From Cyanobacteria bacterium SZAS LIN-3 (GTDB lineage: Bacteria; Cyanobacteriota; Vampirovibrionia; Obscuribacterales; Obscuribacteraceae): a stretch of DNA of 32,655 nt. Where the stretch lies: the NCBI GenBank assembly GCA_018266215.1, contig JAFEAV010000074.1, forward strand, positions 1 to 32,655. The letters are read 5' to 3'. How positions within the stretch are numbered: position 1 is the stretch's first letter; the number at the start of each line of letters is the position of its first letter. Below the pieces are notes generated by a model that saw only the letters and a list, made by a program, of their open reading frames with translations, ran no database searches and was not told the origin of the DNA. Position numbers and translations under genes: made by a program. This document shows, one piece after another, positions 23,105 through 30,608 of this stretch.

Positions 23105-25370
23105 ACGCAGCTTCTTTTTCAGTGGTAAGCGCTGCCAGTGCCCCCCGCCCGAGAAGTTTGACGAAGGCGCCATGAGCGCTAAATTTTTGAAGCTGAAACG
23201 GGGCAGTCGCCAGGATATCTTCAGCCGAGCACCGGGGGATTCCAGTCCCACCGGCGGCCGGGCTCCGGTTATAGATCTGGCTCCGGGCGCGCTTATCGGC
23301 GGGGTCTATAAAATCATCAAAATGGTCGGTCAGGGCGGCATGGGTGAGGTTTATCTGGCTACCCACGAAACCCTGGCAAAAAAGTGCGCACTGAAAGTGA
23401 TACCACCGGATAAAGTGACCGAGATTGGCTGGAAGCGTTTTCAGCAGGAAGCCAGAGCTGTGGCCAAACTGGAGCACATCAATCTGGTCAAGGTCACCGA
23501 TCTGGGCATCCACGATAACTGTCTGCCTTTTTATGCCATGGATTATGTCGATGGGCAGAATCTGTCTGAGGTGCTGAGTCAGAAGGGGACGCTCTCTCTG
23601 GCTACCACCCTGGAAATTTTCACCCAGGTCTGCGAGGGCGTTGAATGTGCTCATCGCAGCGGTATTTTGCACCGTGATCTGAAGCCGGCCAATTTGATGT
23701 TGACCCGGGCGGCAAACGGCAAATTGCTGGTCAAAGTACTGGATTTTGGCCTGGCCAAACTGACCAAACAGGATCGCACCAGGCAGAGCCTCACGGCTGT
23801 GGGAGACGTTTTCGGCAGTCCCTATTACATGAGTCCGGAACAATGCGAAGGCGACAATATCGATCAGCGCTCGGACGTTTATTCCATGGGCTGTGCCATG
23901 TTTGAATGTCTGACCGGCAGGCCGCCTTTTGAGGGCAATAAGACGGCGGCGATTATTTTCAGTCAATTGGAATCGAAGCCGCCGACCCTTGAGAGCATTG
24001 TCGGAGCCGGTAAATTTCCGGCCTCGATGGAAGTCGTGATGGCGAATTTACTGCGCAAAAAACCGGAAGAGCGCTATCAGAGTATGACCCAGGTCAAGGC
24101 CGATCTGGCTCGGGTAGCCGCGGGCAAGGAGGTTTTACCGGTGGTCGGCGGCCGGTCCGGGCCTCTGTCAAAAGCAAAAAAGGTTTTGCCGGAGAAAGCA
24201 CTTGCGGTCTCGGAGTCGCCGCAGGGGGCGATACTGCCGTTGGTGCTCTCTTTTGGTTTGTTGTTTTTGATTCTGGTAGGAGGTACTTTCTACTGGTATT
24301 TGACTAAGACCACTAAGAAGCAGTTGCTGTCCACCATTCATGTGACCAATAGCGAAGGTCTGGTCGGACCAAGTATGCCGGGCGACGAGAAGATCGAGAA
24401 GGAAAACATGCAATTCAGCGACACCCAGCCGCTGCTTGAGTTTGCCAGTGAAGCTCCACCCGTGGTTCGATTCTGGGACAAGAAGCCCTTTTGCCGCGGG
24501 GTGGAGAATGTCGGCGGTATTCTGTGTCGGCGCTGGAGTTTCCCCAGCGATATGATTTCTCCTCTGAAACTGCGGTATGAGGAAGGGCATAAGTTAGTGA
24601 CCCGGCGTCTGTCCGGAGATGTTTATGTGCCGGTCGATTCTCCCCTCTGTCTCGTGCTTTTGCCCGAGATGACGCGTATGCCGAAATATCTGGATGCCCT
24701 TGTCGACGGCACATTTGATGAGCTCGACCTGCGACAGCATCCAGAGATAGTCTTTGCTCTCATGGCCGACAAATTTGGTAAATTCAAATCGGTTACCGGT
24801 CTGCAAATCGGCAATGTCACCTGGTCTTTAAATGATTGTCGGGCCAGTCTCTTTCCACTTTCCAAATTTTCGCATCTGCAAAGGCTGCGACTGGACTGCG
24901 TTTTTGACGGCCCGCCTCTGACCGCTCTCTTTAAGCAAAATAAATTGCAGGAGCTGGTCATGCACCTGGGCAGTCATGATTGCATGCTGGCTATCAGTCA
25001 GGCGAAAGGCTTGCGCTCTCTGGCCGTGCTTGTTTGCATGAATCATCCGGCGGATACCGCCTTGATTGCGGCAAACACTGGACTGGAGCGGGTAATGGTC
25101 GGACAACTGACAGGCACGCAGTCTGAGTTGAGAGACTTCAGTCGCATGCCGTCGCTGCATTATCTGGACCTGCCCGAGCTCAGTTACAGGCCGACTCTGG
25201 CGGCGGAGATGAGGTCCCTGCGCGCTTTAAAAACGCTCAAATTTATGAAGGGTCCGGGTGGTTACTGGACGCCGGAGCATTTGAGAGAGCTGGCGCGCGC
25301 TCTGCCCGGGGTGAAGATCATTACCTACGAGTCGATAGAGGAAGGCGAGGCCGGTCTCTTCAGAAACTAG
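23058..25370 (+). CDS. receptor-type Ser/Thr protein kinase (PknB-like), second of tandem pair
   Basis: 770 residues, ATG four nt after GGAG inside the preceding gene. The architecture matches its neighbour: N-terminal Cys cluster C11-x2-C14...C26-x-C28, kinase domain (about 80-350) with GQGGMG (91-96), K113, HRD (D207), DFG (D229) and 'DVYSMGCAMFE', one membrane helix (about 391-416), then an outer region with degenerate leucine-rich repeats ('LQRLRLDCVFDGPPL', 'LHYLDLPELSYRPTL'). The Ala/Pro stalk of the first kinase is absent. All catalytic residues are present. The kinase domains are close paralogues and share a 23-nt identical DNA stretch (20978-21000 and 23388-23410), whereas the outer domains differ, which suggests duplication followed by divergence of the sensed signal. 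Confidence 0.9.
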   Translation: MKTVQSSGNPCPSCGKRSFFFSGKRCQCPPPEKFDEGAMSAKFLKLKRGSRQDIFSRAPGDSSPTGGRAPVIDLAPGALIGGVYKIIKMVGQGGMGEVYLATHETLAKKCALKVIPPDKVTEIGWKRFQQEARAVAKLEHINLVKVTDLGIHDNCLPFYAMDYVDGQNLSEVLSQKGTLSLATTLEIFTQVCEGVECAHRSGILHRDLKPANLMLTRAANGKLLVKVLDFGLAKLTKQDRTRQSLTAVGDVFGSPYYMSPEQCEGDNIDQRSDVYSMGCAMFECLTGRPPFEGNKTAAIIFSQLESKPPTLESIVGAGKFPASMEVVMANLLRKKPEERYQSMTQVKADLARVAAGKEVLPVVGGRSGPLSKAKKVLPEKALAVSESPQGAILPLVLSFGLLFLILVGGTFYWYLTKTTKKQLLSTIHVTNSEGLVGPSMPGDEKIEKENMQFSDTQPLLEFASEAPPVVRFWDKKPFCRGVENVGGILCRRWSFPSDMISPLKLRYEEGHKLVTRRLSGDVYVPVDSPLCLVLLPEMTRMPKYLDALVDGTFDELDLRQHPEIVFALMADKFGKFKSVTGLQIGNVTWSLNDCRASLFPLSKFSHLQRLRLDCVFDGPPLTALFKQNKLQELVMHLGSHDCMLAISQAKGLRSLAVLVCMNHPADTALIAANTGLERVMVGQLTGTQSELRDFSRMPSLHYLDLPELSYRPTLAAEMRSLRALKTLKFMKGPGGYWTPEHLRELARALPGVKIITYESIEEGEAGLFRN

Positions 25371-25376
25371 CCGCGG

Positions 25377-26765
25377 CTATTGCTCTTTCATCTTGGGCAG
25401 TTCAAACCAGAAGTTGCTGCCGGTGCCGGGATGGCTGATGACGCCGAGGACGCCGCCGTGCTTCTCCAGGATGTGCTTGGCGATAAGCAGGCTCTTACCG
25501 CTGCCGATGCCTCCGGATTCGTTATCCGATTTGCGGAAGCGTTCGAAAATCGATTTCTTTTGATCTTCGGACATGCCGCAGCCACGGTCGATTATTTCCA
25601 CCCGCACCCGGTTGTCCTTATCCATTACCTCGACGCGCACTTTGCTGCCCGGGGGTGAAAATCTGATCGCATTGGACAAGATTGTCTTAATTACCTGGAA
25701 CATGCGCGATTCGTCGGCCATGATGGGAGCATCGGTGCCGTTGATTTCCACGACCAGATCTTTTTCACGGATGGGGGTGAGGGAGGAGAGTACGACCTGC
25801 TTGATCAGCACCATGATGTTGTTTGGCTCCGGTCTGATCTTGAATTGCCCGGTCTCCATTTTGTCCGCTTCGAGCAGTGCGTCGATGGCGTCTACGGTCT
25901 CGGTCAGCTCGCTGACGTCGGCTTCCAGGCCGCGCTGGTATTGCTCGGATAGCCGGCCGTAGCCGCCGTCGAGCATGCCTTTCAAATGGTCGATGACGCC
26001 GACAATCGGGGCGCGCACTTGATTGGAGATGCCTTCGATAAATTGCTTTTTCATCGACTGCAATTCCAGGCGTTCACCTATCGATGAGGCGATGCCCAGA
26101 TACATCAATGTGCCGCCCACGTCCAGTTCCTGCATGGAAAATTCCACCGGTATCTGCCGCCCTTTGTCTGAATTGATGCGCATTTCGAAACGCACGTCGA
26201 CGTAGCGGTTGAGGGTCATCTGGTCGAGGGTGCCCATGATCGTGGTGAAAGGAAAAATCGTCTGAATCAATCGATCTTCCAGGCCGTGATGGCGAGTTTC
26301 CATCATGTGTTCAAAAACGGTATTGGCAAAGTCGATTTTGCCGTCCGAATTGATCATCAGGAGACCGATAGGTAGAAACTCAAGCAGTGAGCGGATTTTG
26401 TCCTTATTCAGCCGTGGGGTTTCGACAATATCAACGGCTGCGCCGCCAGGCCCGGCCGAGGGCGGTCTGTCCTTGGCGATCAGGTGCATGGAATTTTCTT
26501 TTTCGGACCACTGGGCGGTCCAGTACATCATTTTGACCGAGGCGTCGGGGCAGACGACCCGGCATTCGAAATTCTTCGCTTCTTGCATAAAAGTAGCCGC
26601 AAGAAAACATTGCTGGGCAATCAGCACATCCTCTGCCAAAAGGATCTCGAAGATCGACGACCCCTTCAGTTCATCTGGGGTGAGTTTCCAGGCGGACAGG
26701 GAGGAAGGACTGACGCTAAGAAAGTTGCCATTGCCGTCTATCGACGCTGTTACATCCACGGACAT
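25377..26765 (-). CDS. PAS-containing histidine kinase homologue lacking the phospho-acceptor His
   Basis: 462 residues with no membrane helix, so cytosolic. PAS-like domains lie at about 1-100 and 122-225 ('LLEFLPIGLLMINSDGKIDFAN'). A dimerisation segment follows at about 235-305 and a HATPase at about 345-458 with N box 'ILSNAIRFSPPGS', G1 'DRGCGM', F box 'IFERF' and G2 'GSGKSLLIAKHILEKHGG'. The H box reads 'FIEGISNQVRAPIVGV' where kinases have S-H-E-L-R-T-P: the His position is Asn (N248, codon 26022-26024) and the Glu is Gln. It therefore should not autophosphorylate in the usual way, though it may bind ATP. It is convergent with the Ser/Thr kinase pair, 6 nt apart. No response regulator is adjacent. 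Confidence 0.88.
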   Translation of the reverse strand: MSVDVTASIDGNGNFLSVSPSSLSAWKLTPDELKGSSIFEILLAEDVLIAQQCFLAATFMQEAKNFECRVVCPDASVKMMYWTAQWSEKENSMHLIAKDRPPSAGPGGAAVDIVETPRLNKDKIRSLLEFLPIGLLMINSDGKIDFANTVFEHMMETRHHGLEDRLIQTIFPFTTIMGTLDQMTLNRYVDVRFEMRINSDKGRQIPVEFSMQELDVGGTLMYLGIASSIGERLELQSMKKQFIEGISNQVRAPIVGVIDHLKGMLDGGYGRLSEQYQRGLEADVSELTETVDAIDALLEADKMETGQFKIRPEPNNIMVLIKQVVLSSLTPIREKDLVVEINGTDAPIMADESRMFQVIKTILSNAIRFSPPGSKVRVEVMDKDNRVRVEIIDRGCGMSEDQKKSIFERFRKSDNESGGIGSGKSLLIAKHILEKHGGVLGVISHPGTGSNFWFELPKMKEQ

Positions 26766-26896
26766 ATCCCAGTCTGCATTCCAGGAACGAAAAAATTACG
26801 CCTATCTATGATGCTACCATCTCATGAAATAGCCGGTCAATATAAGCTGGATGCCCATTTGACAAGTAATACCTGTCTCGCCAAAAATCCTTGCCT

Positions 26897-26902
26897 TATA
26901 AT
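26897..26902 (+). promoter_or_regulatory. -10 box of the TPR gene
   Basis: A consensus TATAAT lies 28 nt upstream of the TPR gene start. There is no clear -35 at 16-18 bp; a consensus TTGACA occurs at 26859-26864, but 32 bp away, so it is not its partner. Confidence 0.4.
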
Positions 26903-26929
26903 TCTGGTTGGTTCACAGGAGGGCACTGG

Positions 26930-28090
26930 ATGTTGATGACTACTGGCATGCGCGAGCGGGCTACCGGCCGCGGGCGAATTTCTTTTCTTCTGCCACTGGC
27001 TGCGGGTTTGACCATTGTCCTCGCCGGCCTGACCGTCGCTCCAGCCAGTGCTGACCTCAATCCTTATGAACGCGGCTGTCAGCTCCTTGATGCTGGGGAC
27101 TACATAAACGCTGTCCAGCAGTTTGATCTGGCTATTGATAGTCCGGTCCAATATCCGCTTGTCTATCTGAAACGGGGACAGGCTCTGGAAAAAATGGGCA
27201 GTCACCAACTTGCCCTCAAAGATTTGACCGACATGATTAAAAGTCAGCCCAATAATGCCGACGGCTACGGCTGGCGCGGCACGGTTTACGCCAAACTGGG
27301 GCAGAAACAACTGGCCCTGGCGGATTTTGAAAAAGCCGTCTCCCTCGATCCCAAATATGCCTATGGCTTCAACATGGCCGGCGATGTCTATAAAAACGCC
27401 GGTGATCACCAGCGCGCTATCGATAGTTATGATAAGGCTCTCGGTGCCGACCCTAAGAATGTGCAGGCCCTGATCAAGCGAGCCGCCGAATATGTAGCCA
27501 CCGGTAAGGCCGACACGGCCGTCGCCGATCTGACTACTGCCCTGAGCTATGACGCCAACAATGCCGTGGCGCTGATCAATCGTGGTACTGCATATAGTGG
27601 CTTGTCGCGGCCCCAGGAAGCGCTGGATGATTTCAACAAAGCTTTGCAGATAGATCCCACCAACGCCCGGGCTCTGAAGTTGCGTGGACAGGCCTATTTC
27701 AAATTGCAAAATGCCAAACAGGCGGTCGAGGACTACGGCGCCGCCATCAAGCAAGATGATGACAATGCCATGCTTTACTACCATCGAGCCAAGGCCTATC
27801 AGCAACTGGGCAACGATGGGGCGGCTCTGACCGATGTCAATCATGCCATCAATATCGATCCCAATCAGGGCAATTTTTACCTTATGCGCGCCTTTCTTGA
27901 AAACAAGCAGGGACAGGCTGTTCTGGCCCATCAGGACATCCAGCGGGCGCAATTTGCCAATCCCTTGCTGCCGCAGAAGATCGAGTTTTCGCCTCTGGAC
28001 AAGAATGCCGATCGTTACCTTCAGGACACCAATCTTGAAGACGTGCACAGTACCGGGGCGGTGGACACGACTGAGACTCCGCAGTATTAG
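26930..28090 (+). CDS. exported TPR-repeat protein
   Basis: 386 residues from ATG 26930, which has a near-perfect AGGAGGG six nt upstream; the frame is open 39 nt further, but without a ribosome site. A signal peptide or anchor (about residues 17-40, 'FLLPLAAGLTIVLAGL' to 'APASA') is followed by about nine tetratricopeptide repeats with typical 'AL.DF.KAL.IDP.N..A' consensus (for example 'PQEALDDFNKALQIDPTNARAL' and 'AGDHQRAIDSYDKALGADPKNVQAL'). The repeats are regular and uninterrupted until about residue 345. It probably scaffolds protein complexes in the envelope. A WG-repeat lipoprotein gene follows about 50 nt downstream on the same strand. Confidence 0.88.
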   Translation: MLMTTGMRERATGRGRISFLLPLAAGLTIVLAGLTVAPASADLNPYERGCQLLDAGDYINAVQQFDLAIDSPVQYPLVYLKRGQALEKMGSHQLALKDLTDMIKSQPNNADGYGWRGTVYAKLGQKQLALADFEKAVSLDPKYAYGFNMAGDVYKNAGDHQRAIDSYDKALGADPKNVQALIKRAAEYVATGKADTAVADLTTALSYDANNAVALINRGTAYSGLSRPQEALDDFNKALQIDPTNARALKLRGQAYFKLQNAKQAVEDYGAAIKQDDDNAMLYYHRAKAYQQLGNDGAALTDVNHAINIDPNQGNFYLMRAFLENKQGQAVLAHQDIQRAQFANPLLPQKIEFSPLDKNADRYLQDTNLEDVHSTGAVDTTETPQY

Positions 28091-28098
28091 AATTGCTG

Positions 28099-28104
28099 TA
28101 TAAT
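28099..28104 (+). promoter_or_regulatory. -10 box of the WG-repeat gene
   Basis: A consensus TATAAT lies 40 nt before the WG-repeat gene start and 9 nt after the TPR stop, suggesting its own promoter. I see no good -35. Confidence 0.35.
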
Positions 28105-28143
28105 GACCGCCTGTTCGATGACTTTGTGCACTGCATAGGGGTT

Positions 28144-28794
28144 ATGATGCAAAGTAATTGGCGTCTTTTTCTTGCCGCGGCTGTTTCCGGACTGGTGCTG
28201 GTCGGCTGTAACAAGCCGCAAGCGGCGGGTCCAAACGCCGGCAAGTGGGGCTACATAGATAAAAAGACCGGCAATTTTATTATTCAGCCGCAGTTCGACG
28301 ACGCTTCCAATTTCAGTGCTGATGGGGCGATTGTGCGCAATGAGAAGCGTCTCTTGCGTTTGCAATCAGATCCGCCCGGGGAGTCCCAGACCCCTGTGAA
28401 ACCTGACGATAAGGCTGAGTTGCCCCCCATGTCCACCCTGCATGCCGCCGATGGCGAGGGTGATACCTACAAGGTCATGGACGGTGACAAGGTTGTATTC
28501 GACGTCAAGACAAAGCCGGCCTCGGACGAGGTTTTTCATGGTAATGACTACGTCTGTGTCCAGTTTGGTAAAAAGTTTGGCTTTATAGACAAGAAAGGTC
28601 ATCTGGCTTTCGGCACACCCTTCAGCGGCGCCCGCGATTACAGCGAAGGTCGGGCCGCGGTGCAGGATGGCGGCAAGTGGGGCTTTATCAATAAGAAAGG
28701 CACCTTTGTGATCAAGCCGCAGTACCTTGATGCCGGCTCTTTTGTCGAGGGGCTGGCCCCTGTCAAAGTACCGGCCGAGCCCAAGGCTCAGTAG
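28144..28794 (+). CDS. WG-repeat lipoprotein
   Basis: 216 residues from ATG 28144; a second ATG follows at once, and AGGGG lies just upstream. A lipoprotein signal is clear: 'LFLAAAVSGLVLVGC' with lipobox LVGC, Cys at residue 22. The mature protein holds three WG beta-strand repeats: 'KWGYIDKKTGNFIIQPQFDDA', 'KFGFIDKKGHLAFGTPFSGAR' and 'KWGFINKKGTFVIKPQYLDAG', separated by a 60-residue charged insert. WG repeats are common in bacterial surface proteins with unknown ligands. It should be anchored in the membrane facing the periplasm or outside. The upstream TPR gene may be a functional partner, but only proximity suggests it. Confidence 0.88.
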   Translation: MMQSNWRLFLAAAVSGLVLVGCNKPQAAGPNAGKWGYIDKKTGNFIIQPQFDDASNFSADGAIVRNEKRLLRLQSDPPGESQTPVKPDDKAELPPMSTLHAADGEGDTYKVMDGDKVVFDVKTKPASDEVFHGNDYVCVQFGKKFGFIDKKGHLAFGTPFSGARDYSEGRAAVQDGGKWGFINKKGTFVIKPQYLDAGSFVEGLAPVKVPAEPKAQ

Positions 28795-28841
28795 TTACTT
28801 AAATATTGATACTGCCGGTAGTGGCACTGCCTGTCGCTGAT

Positions 28842-29564
28842 TTAATGCGAATCAACGGTCAGCGGAGTGGTTCTCAGAGCATACTGAGCGGCAAAGCTTG
28901 AAGTACGCGGCTGCTGATCGTTCCAGCTGGGACTTTCGGTTACGGCGCTCTCGCCGGTCTCGGGCAGGGGTTGCTGATGCAGGGGCGGAGGGTCGGCGCT
29001 CTCGCTCATAGGACTGTAGGCTGCCGCTTCCGGCTGTGCCGACTTGGGGGCGGGCAGCGGGGCAGGAGCCGGTCGACTGACTGTCTTTTGTATAGCTTTA
29101 GGGGGAGCGACCGGCTGTGCTTCCGGCGCGGGGGGCGGCACTTCCGCTGCTCTGGCCGGCTGTGATTGCGGCTTGGGGGGCGGGCTGGAGGCGATGGAAG
29201 TATTGGCCTGAGCCGCTTTGTGATGCATACCCAGCAGGTCGCCGGTGGCTGAGGCCGCGGCTGTAGTTGTGTTGCCCACGGCTTTGGCTGAGCCTTCCAG
29301 AACGTCTCCGGTGGCTCCGGCTACAGCACTGGCGGTGGTGCCGACTGCTCTGCCTGTGGCAGCGGCGGCCGCTCCTCCGGCTCTGGCTGTGCCGACTACC
29401 ACGTCGCCCGTCACCCGGGCGGCGCCTTTGACCATATCACCGGTAGCGGTAAAAACCCCTTTCACCATGGATGTCAGTCCGCCGGCATGGGCCGCGGGCA
29501 TCTGAGCGAAAGCCAGTGTCAGACTGGCCGCCAGCATTGCATTCTGGTATCTCTTGGTAAACAT
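28842..29564 (-). CDS. exported Ala/Gly/Pro-rich low-complexity protein
   Basis: 240 residues, ATG six nt after AGGGAGG. A signal peptide (residues 1-28, ending 'QMPAAHAGG') is followed by a repetitive Ala/Gly/Thr/Val region (about 29-110) built on units like 'TGDMVKGAARVTGDVVVGTAR', which would form amphipathic helices or glycine-zipper-like contacts. The second half is Pro/Ala/Ser-rich and probably disordered. I recognise no domain. A signal peptide, good ribosome site and promoter argue that it is a real gene despite its composition. It is convergent with the WG-repeat lipoprotein gene. Confidence 0.75.
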   Translation of the reverse strand: MFTKRYQNAMLAASLTLAFAQMPAAHAGGLTSMVKGVFTATGDMVKGAARVTGDVVVGTARAGGAAAAATGRAVGTTASAVAGATGDVLEGSAKAVGNTTTAAASATGDLLGMHHKAAQANTSIASSPPPKPQSQPARAAEVPPPAPEAQPVAPPKAIQKTVSRPAPAPLPAPKSAQPEAAAYSPMSESADPPPLHQQPLPETGESAVTESPSWNDQQPRTSSFAAQYALRTTPLTVDSH

Positions 29565-29590
29565 AGGTTTCCTCCCTGCGCTATCCGGAC

Positions 29591-29619
29591 ATTAGTAATA
29601 TTCACGCAATTGTTGTCAA
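29591..29619 (-). promoter_or_regulatory. promoter of the low-complexity protein gene
   Basis: On the minus strand a consensus TTGACA (29614-29619) is followed after 17 bp by ACTAAT (29591-29596). The start would fall near 29584, about 20 nt before the ATG, with the Shine-Dalgarno at 29571-29577. Confidence 0.6.
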
Positions 29620-29678
29620 AAATCGCTTGGCAACGCGGTTGATGGATTAAATCGGGCAATCTCCCCAATGCGAGGACG

Positions 29679-29702
29679 CCAGGGAATGCAGGAGGTTCCT
29701 GG
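29679..29702. other. intergenic hairpin 1
   Basis: CCAGGGAA pairs with TTCCTGG (one bulged G, 9-nt loop). It lies in the 220-nt region between two minus-strand genes, 20 nt from a stronger hairpin. Confidence 0.4.
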
Positions 29703-29722
29703 TTATTGGTGATATATGCCTA

Positions 29723-29755
29723 AGATATCGATTGCGTCCCGCGCATTCGATATCT
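29723..29755. other. intergenic hairpin 2, long inverted repeat
   Basis: AGATATCGA and TCGATATCT form a perfect 9-bp stem. After one T-T mismatch, TGCG/CGCA adds four pairs, leaving a 5-nt loop. No T-run follows on either strand, so it is not an obvious intrinsic terminator, although it lies about 30 nt after the end of the 71-residue gene on the minus strand. It could be an RNA processing site, an operator or part of a small RNA. I see no gene in 29565-29785. Confidence 0.5.
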
Positions 29756-29785
29756 GCTGCTTGTCCTGGTTTTAAACGACTAGAG

Positions 29786-30001
29786 TCAGGCCCGGCTTTC
29801 TAATTCCTGCAGCAGGCGTGAGCGGAAGTCGCTGTTGAAGTAGGTTTGCGCCAGCTGTCTGGTCCTGGCCGCGTACAGGTCTTGCAGGGACACCCTGTCA
29901 TTTGTTAAGGCTGTGCCCCGTTCCGCCGTCTCAGTCGCCGTTGATGCGGCCGGCTCCGCCGCGCTGGAAGCCAGTGTTGCTGAGGAATTATTGGTTGACA
30001 T
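29786..30001 (-). CDS. small hypothetical protein
   Basis: A 71-residue ORF. The first 35 residues are Ala/Ser/Thr-rich and probably disordered; the rest ('LQDLYAARTRQLAQTYFNSDF', then 'RSRLLQELESRA') forms a likely amphipathic helix pair with many charged residues. It has no signal peptide and no strong Shine-Dalgarno. It is listed because the composition is protein-like and no competing frame exists. I do not recognise a family. Confidence 0.45.
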   Translation of the reverse strand: MSTNNSSATLASSAAEPAASTATETAERGTALTNDRVSLQDLYAARTRQLAQTYFNSDFRSRLLQELESRA

Positions 30002-30174
30002 AGTAAGTACCGCCAGAAAATTATCGCCGAGGGGGCATCGAGGGATGATAGTCCATTAGAGATCCCGGCCAGTGAAATTTTCGTGAGAGCCGATTTAAAA
30101 ATATTTTCCAACCGCCCCTAATTTATATCTCCTGGCTGTTAAGTCCATATAACCAGGGAGGCCTGAAGCTGAAA

Positions 30175-30483
30175 ATGAGTAACCAGAGTAAAGTCGCAGA
30201 TACGGGAAGTCTTTCCGGCCAGTTTCGTCTGGCGGATACGGGCAATAATCTGAAGTGTTTGTTCTGGGATGCCATGCATGACAAGGTCGGTACTTTTACC
30301 GCCGAGGTCGCTGCCGTGGCTTCGCCCATCATCCCCAGCGACCCTTACGGTCTGCTGCGTTACGCCCACAACGGCGACTCGCAGCTCGGCACCGGCCTGG
30401 TGCGGGGCTCACGCCACACGCTTGAGTTTCGCCGGCCGCGGTCCATTATTTCTATGGTTAAGGAAGTGCGCGGCGCCTCCTGA
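30175..30483 (+). CDS. small conserved-looking hypothetical protein
   Basis: A 102-residue ORF from ATG 30175. A GGAGG lies too far upstream (about 15 nt), and a GAAG sits closer. The sequence is mixed and globular-looking: 'GQFRLADTGNNLKCLFWDAMHDKVGTF', then 'EVAAVASPIIPSDPYGLLRYAH' and a basic C-terminus ('RHTLEFRRPRSIISMVKEV'). No signal peptide or known motif is seen. It precedes the Tyr-rich protein gene by 125 nt, which has its own promoter, so they need not be co-transcribed. Confidence 0.55.
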   Translation: MSNQSKVADTGSLSGQFRLADTGNNLKCLFWDAMHDKVGTFTAEVAAVASPIIPSDPYGLLRYAHNGDSQLGTGLVRGSRHTLEFRRPRSIISMVKEVRGAS

Positions 30484-30521
30484 CCGTGTTCCAGACCTAA
30501 TAGACACACGTATTTTTCCCA

Positions 30522-30550
30522 GTGACAGGCTCCTCAGGCGGTGCTACAGT
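30522..30550 (+). promoter_or_regulatory. promoter of the Tyr-rich protein gene
   Basis: GTGACA (30522-30527) and TACAGT (30545-30550) are spaced 17 bp, with an extended TGC before the -10. A small GTCC/GGAC hairpin lies at the start of the transcribed leader (30549-30562). The ribosome site GAGGAG (30596-30601) is 7 nt before the ATG. Confidence 0.5.
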
Positions 30551-30608
30551 CCTTTCCAGGACGAGCCACAGTCTTTAAAAATGGTTTGCATTTCCGAGGA
30601 GTTCTGCA

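Noticed and set aside
23016..23966. 316-codon minus-strand ORF antisense to the second kinase
   Set aside because: It is opposite the conserved kinase motifs and has no ribosome site or domain.
26859..26864. Consensus TTGACA as -35 for the TPR gene
   Set aside because: It is 32 bp from the TATAAT, far outside the 16-18 bp needed.
26837..28048. 403-codon minus-strand ORF antisense to the TPR gene
   Set aside because: It mirrors the regular TPR codon repeats; the plus strand has signal peptide, ribosome site and repeats.
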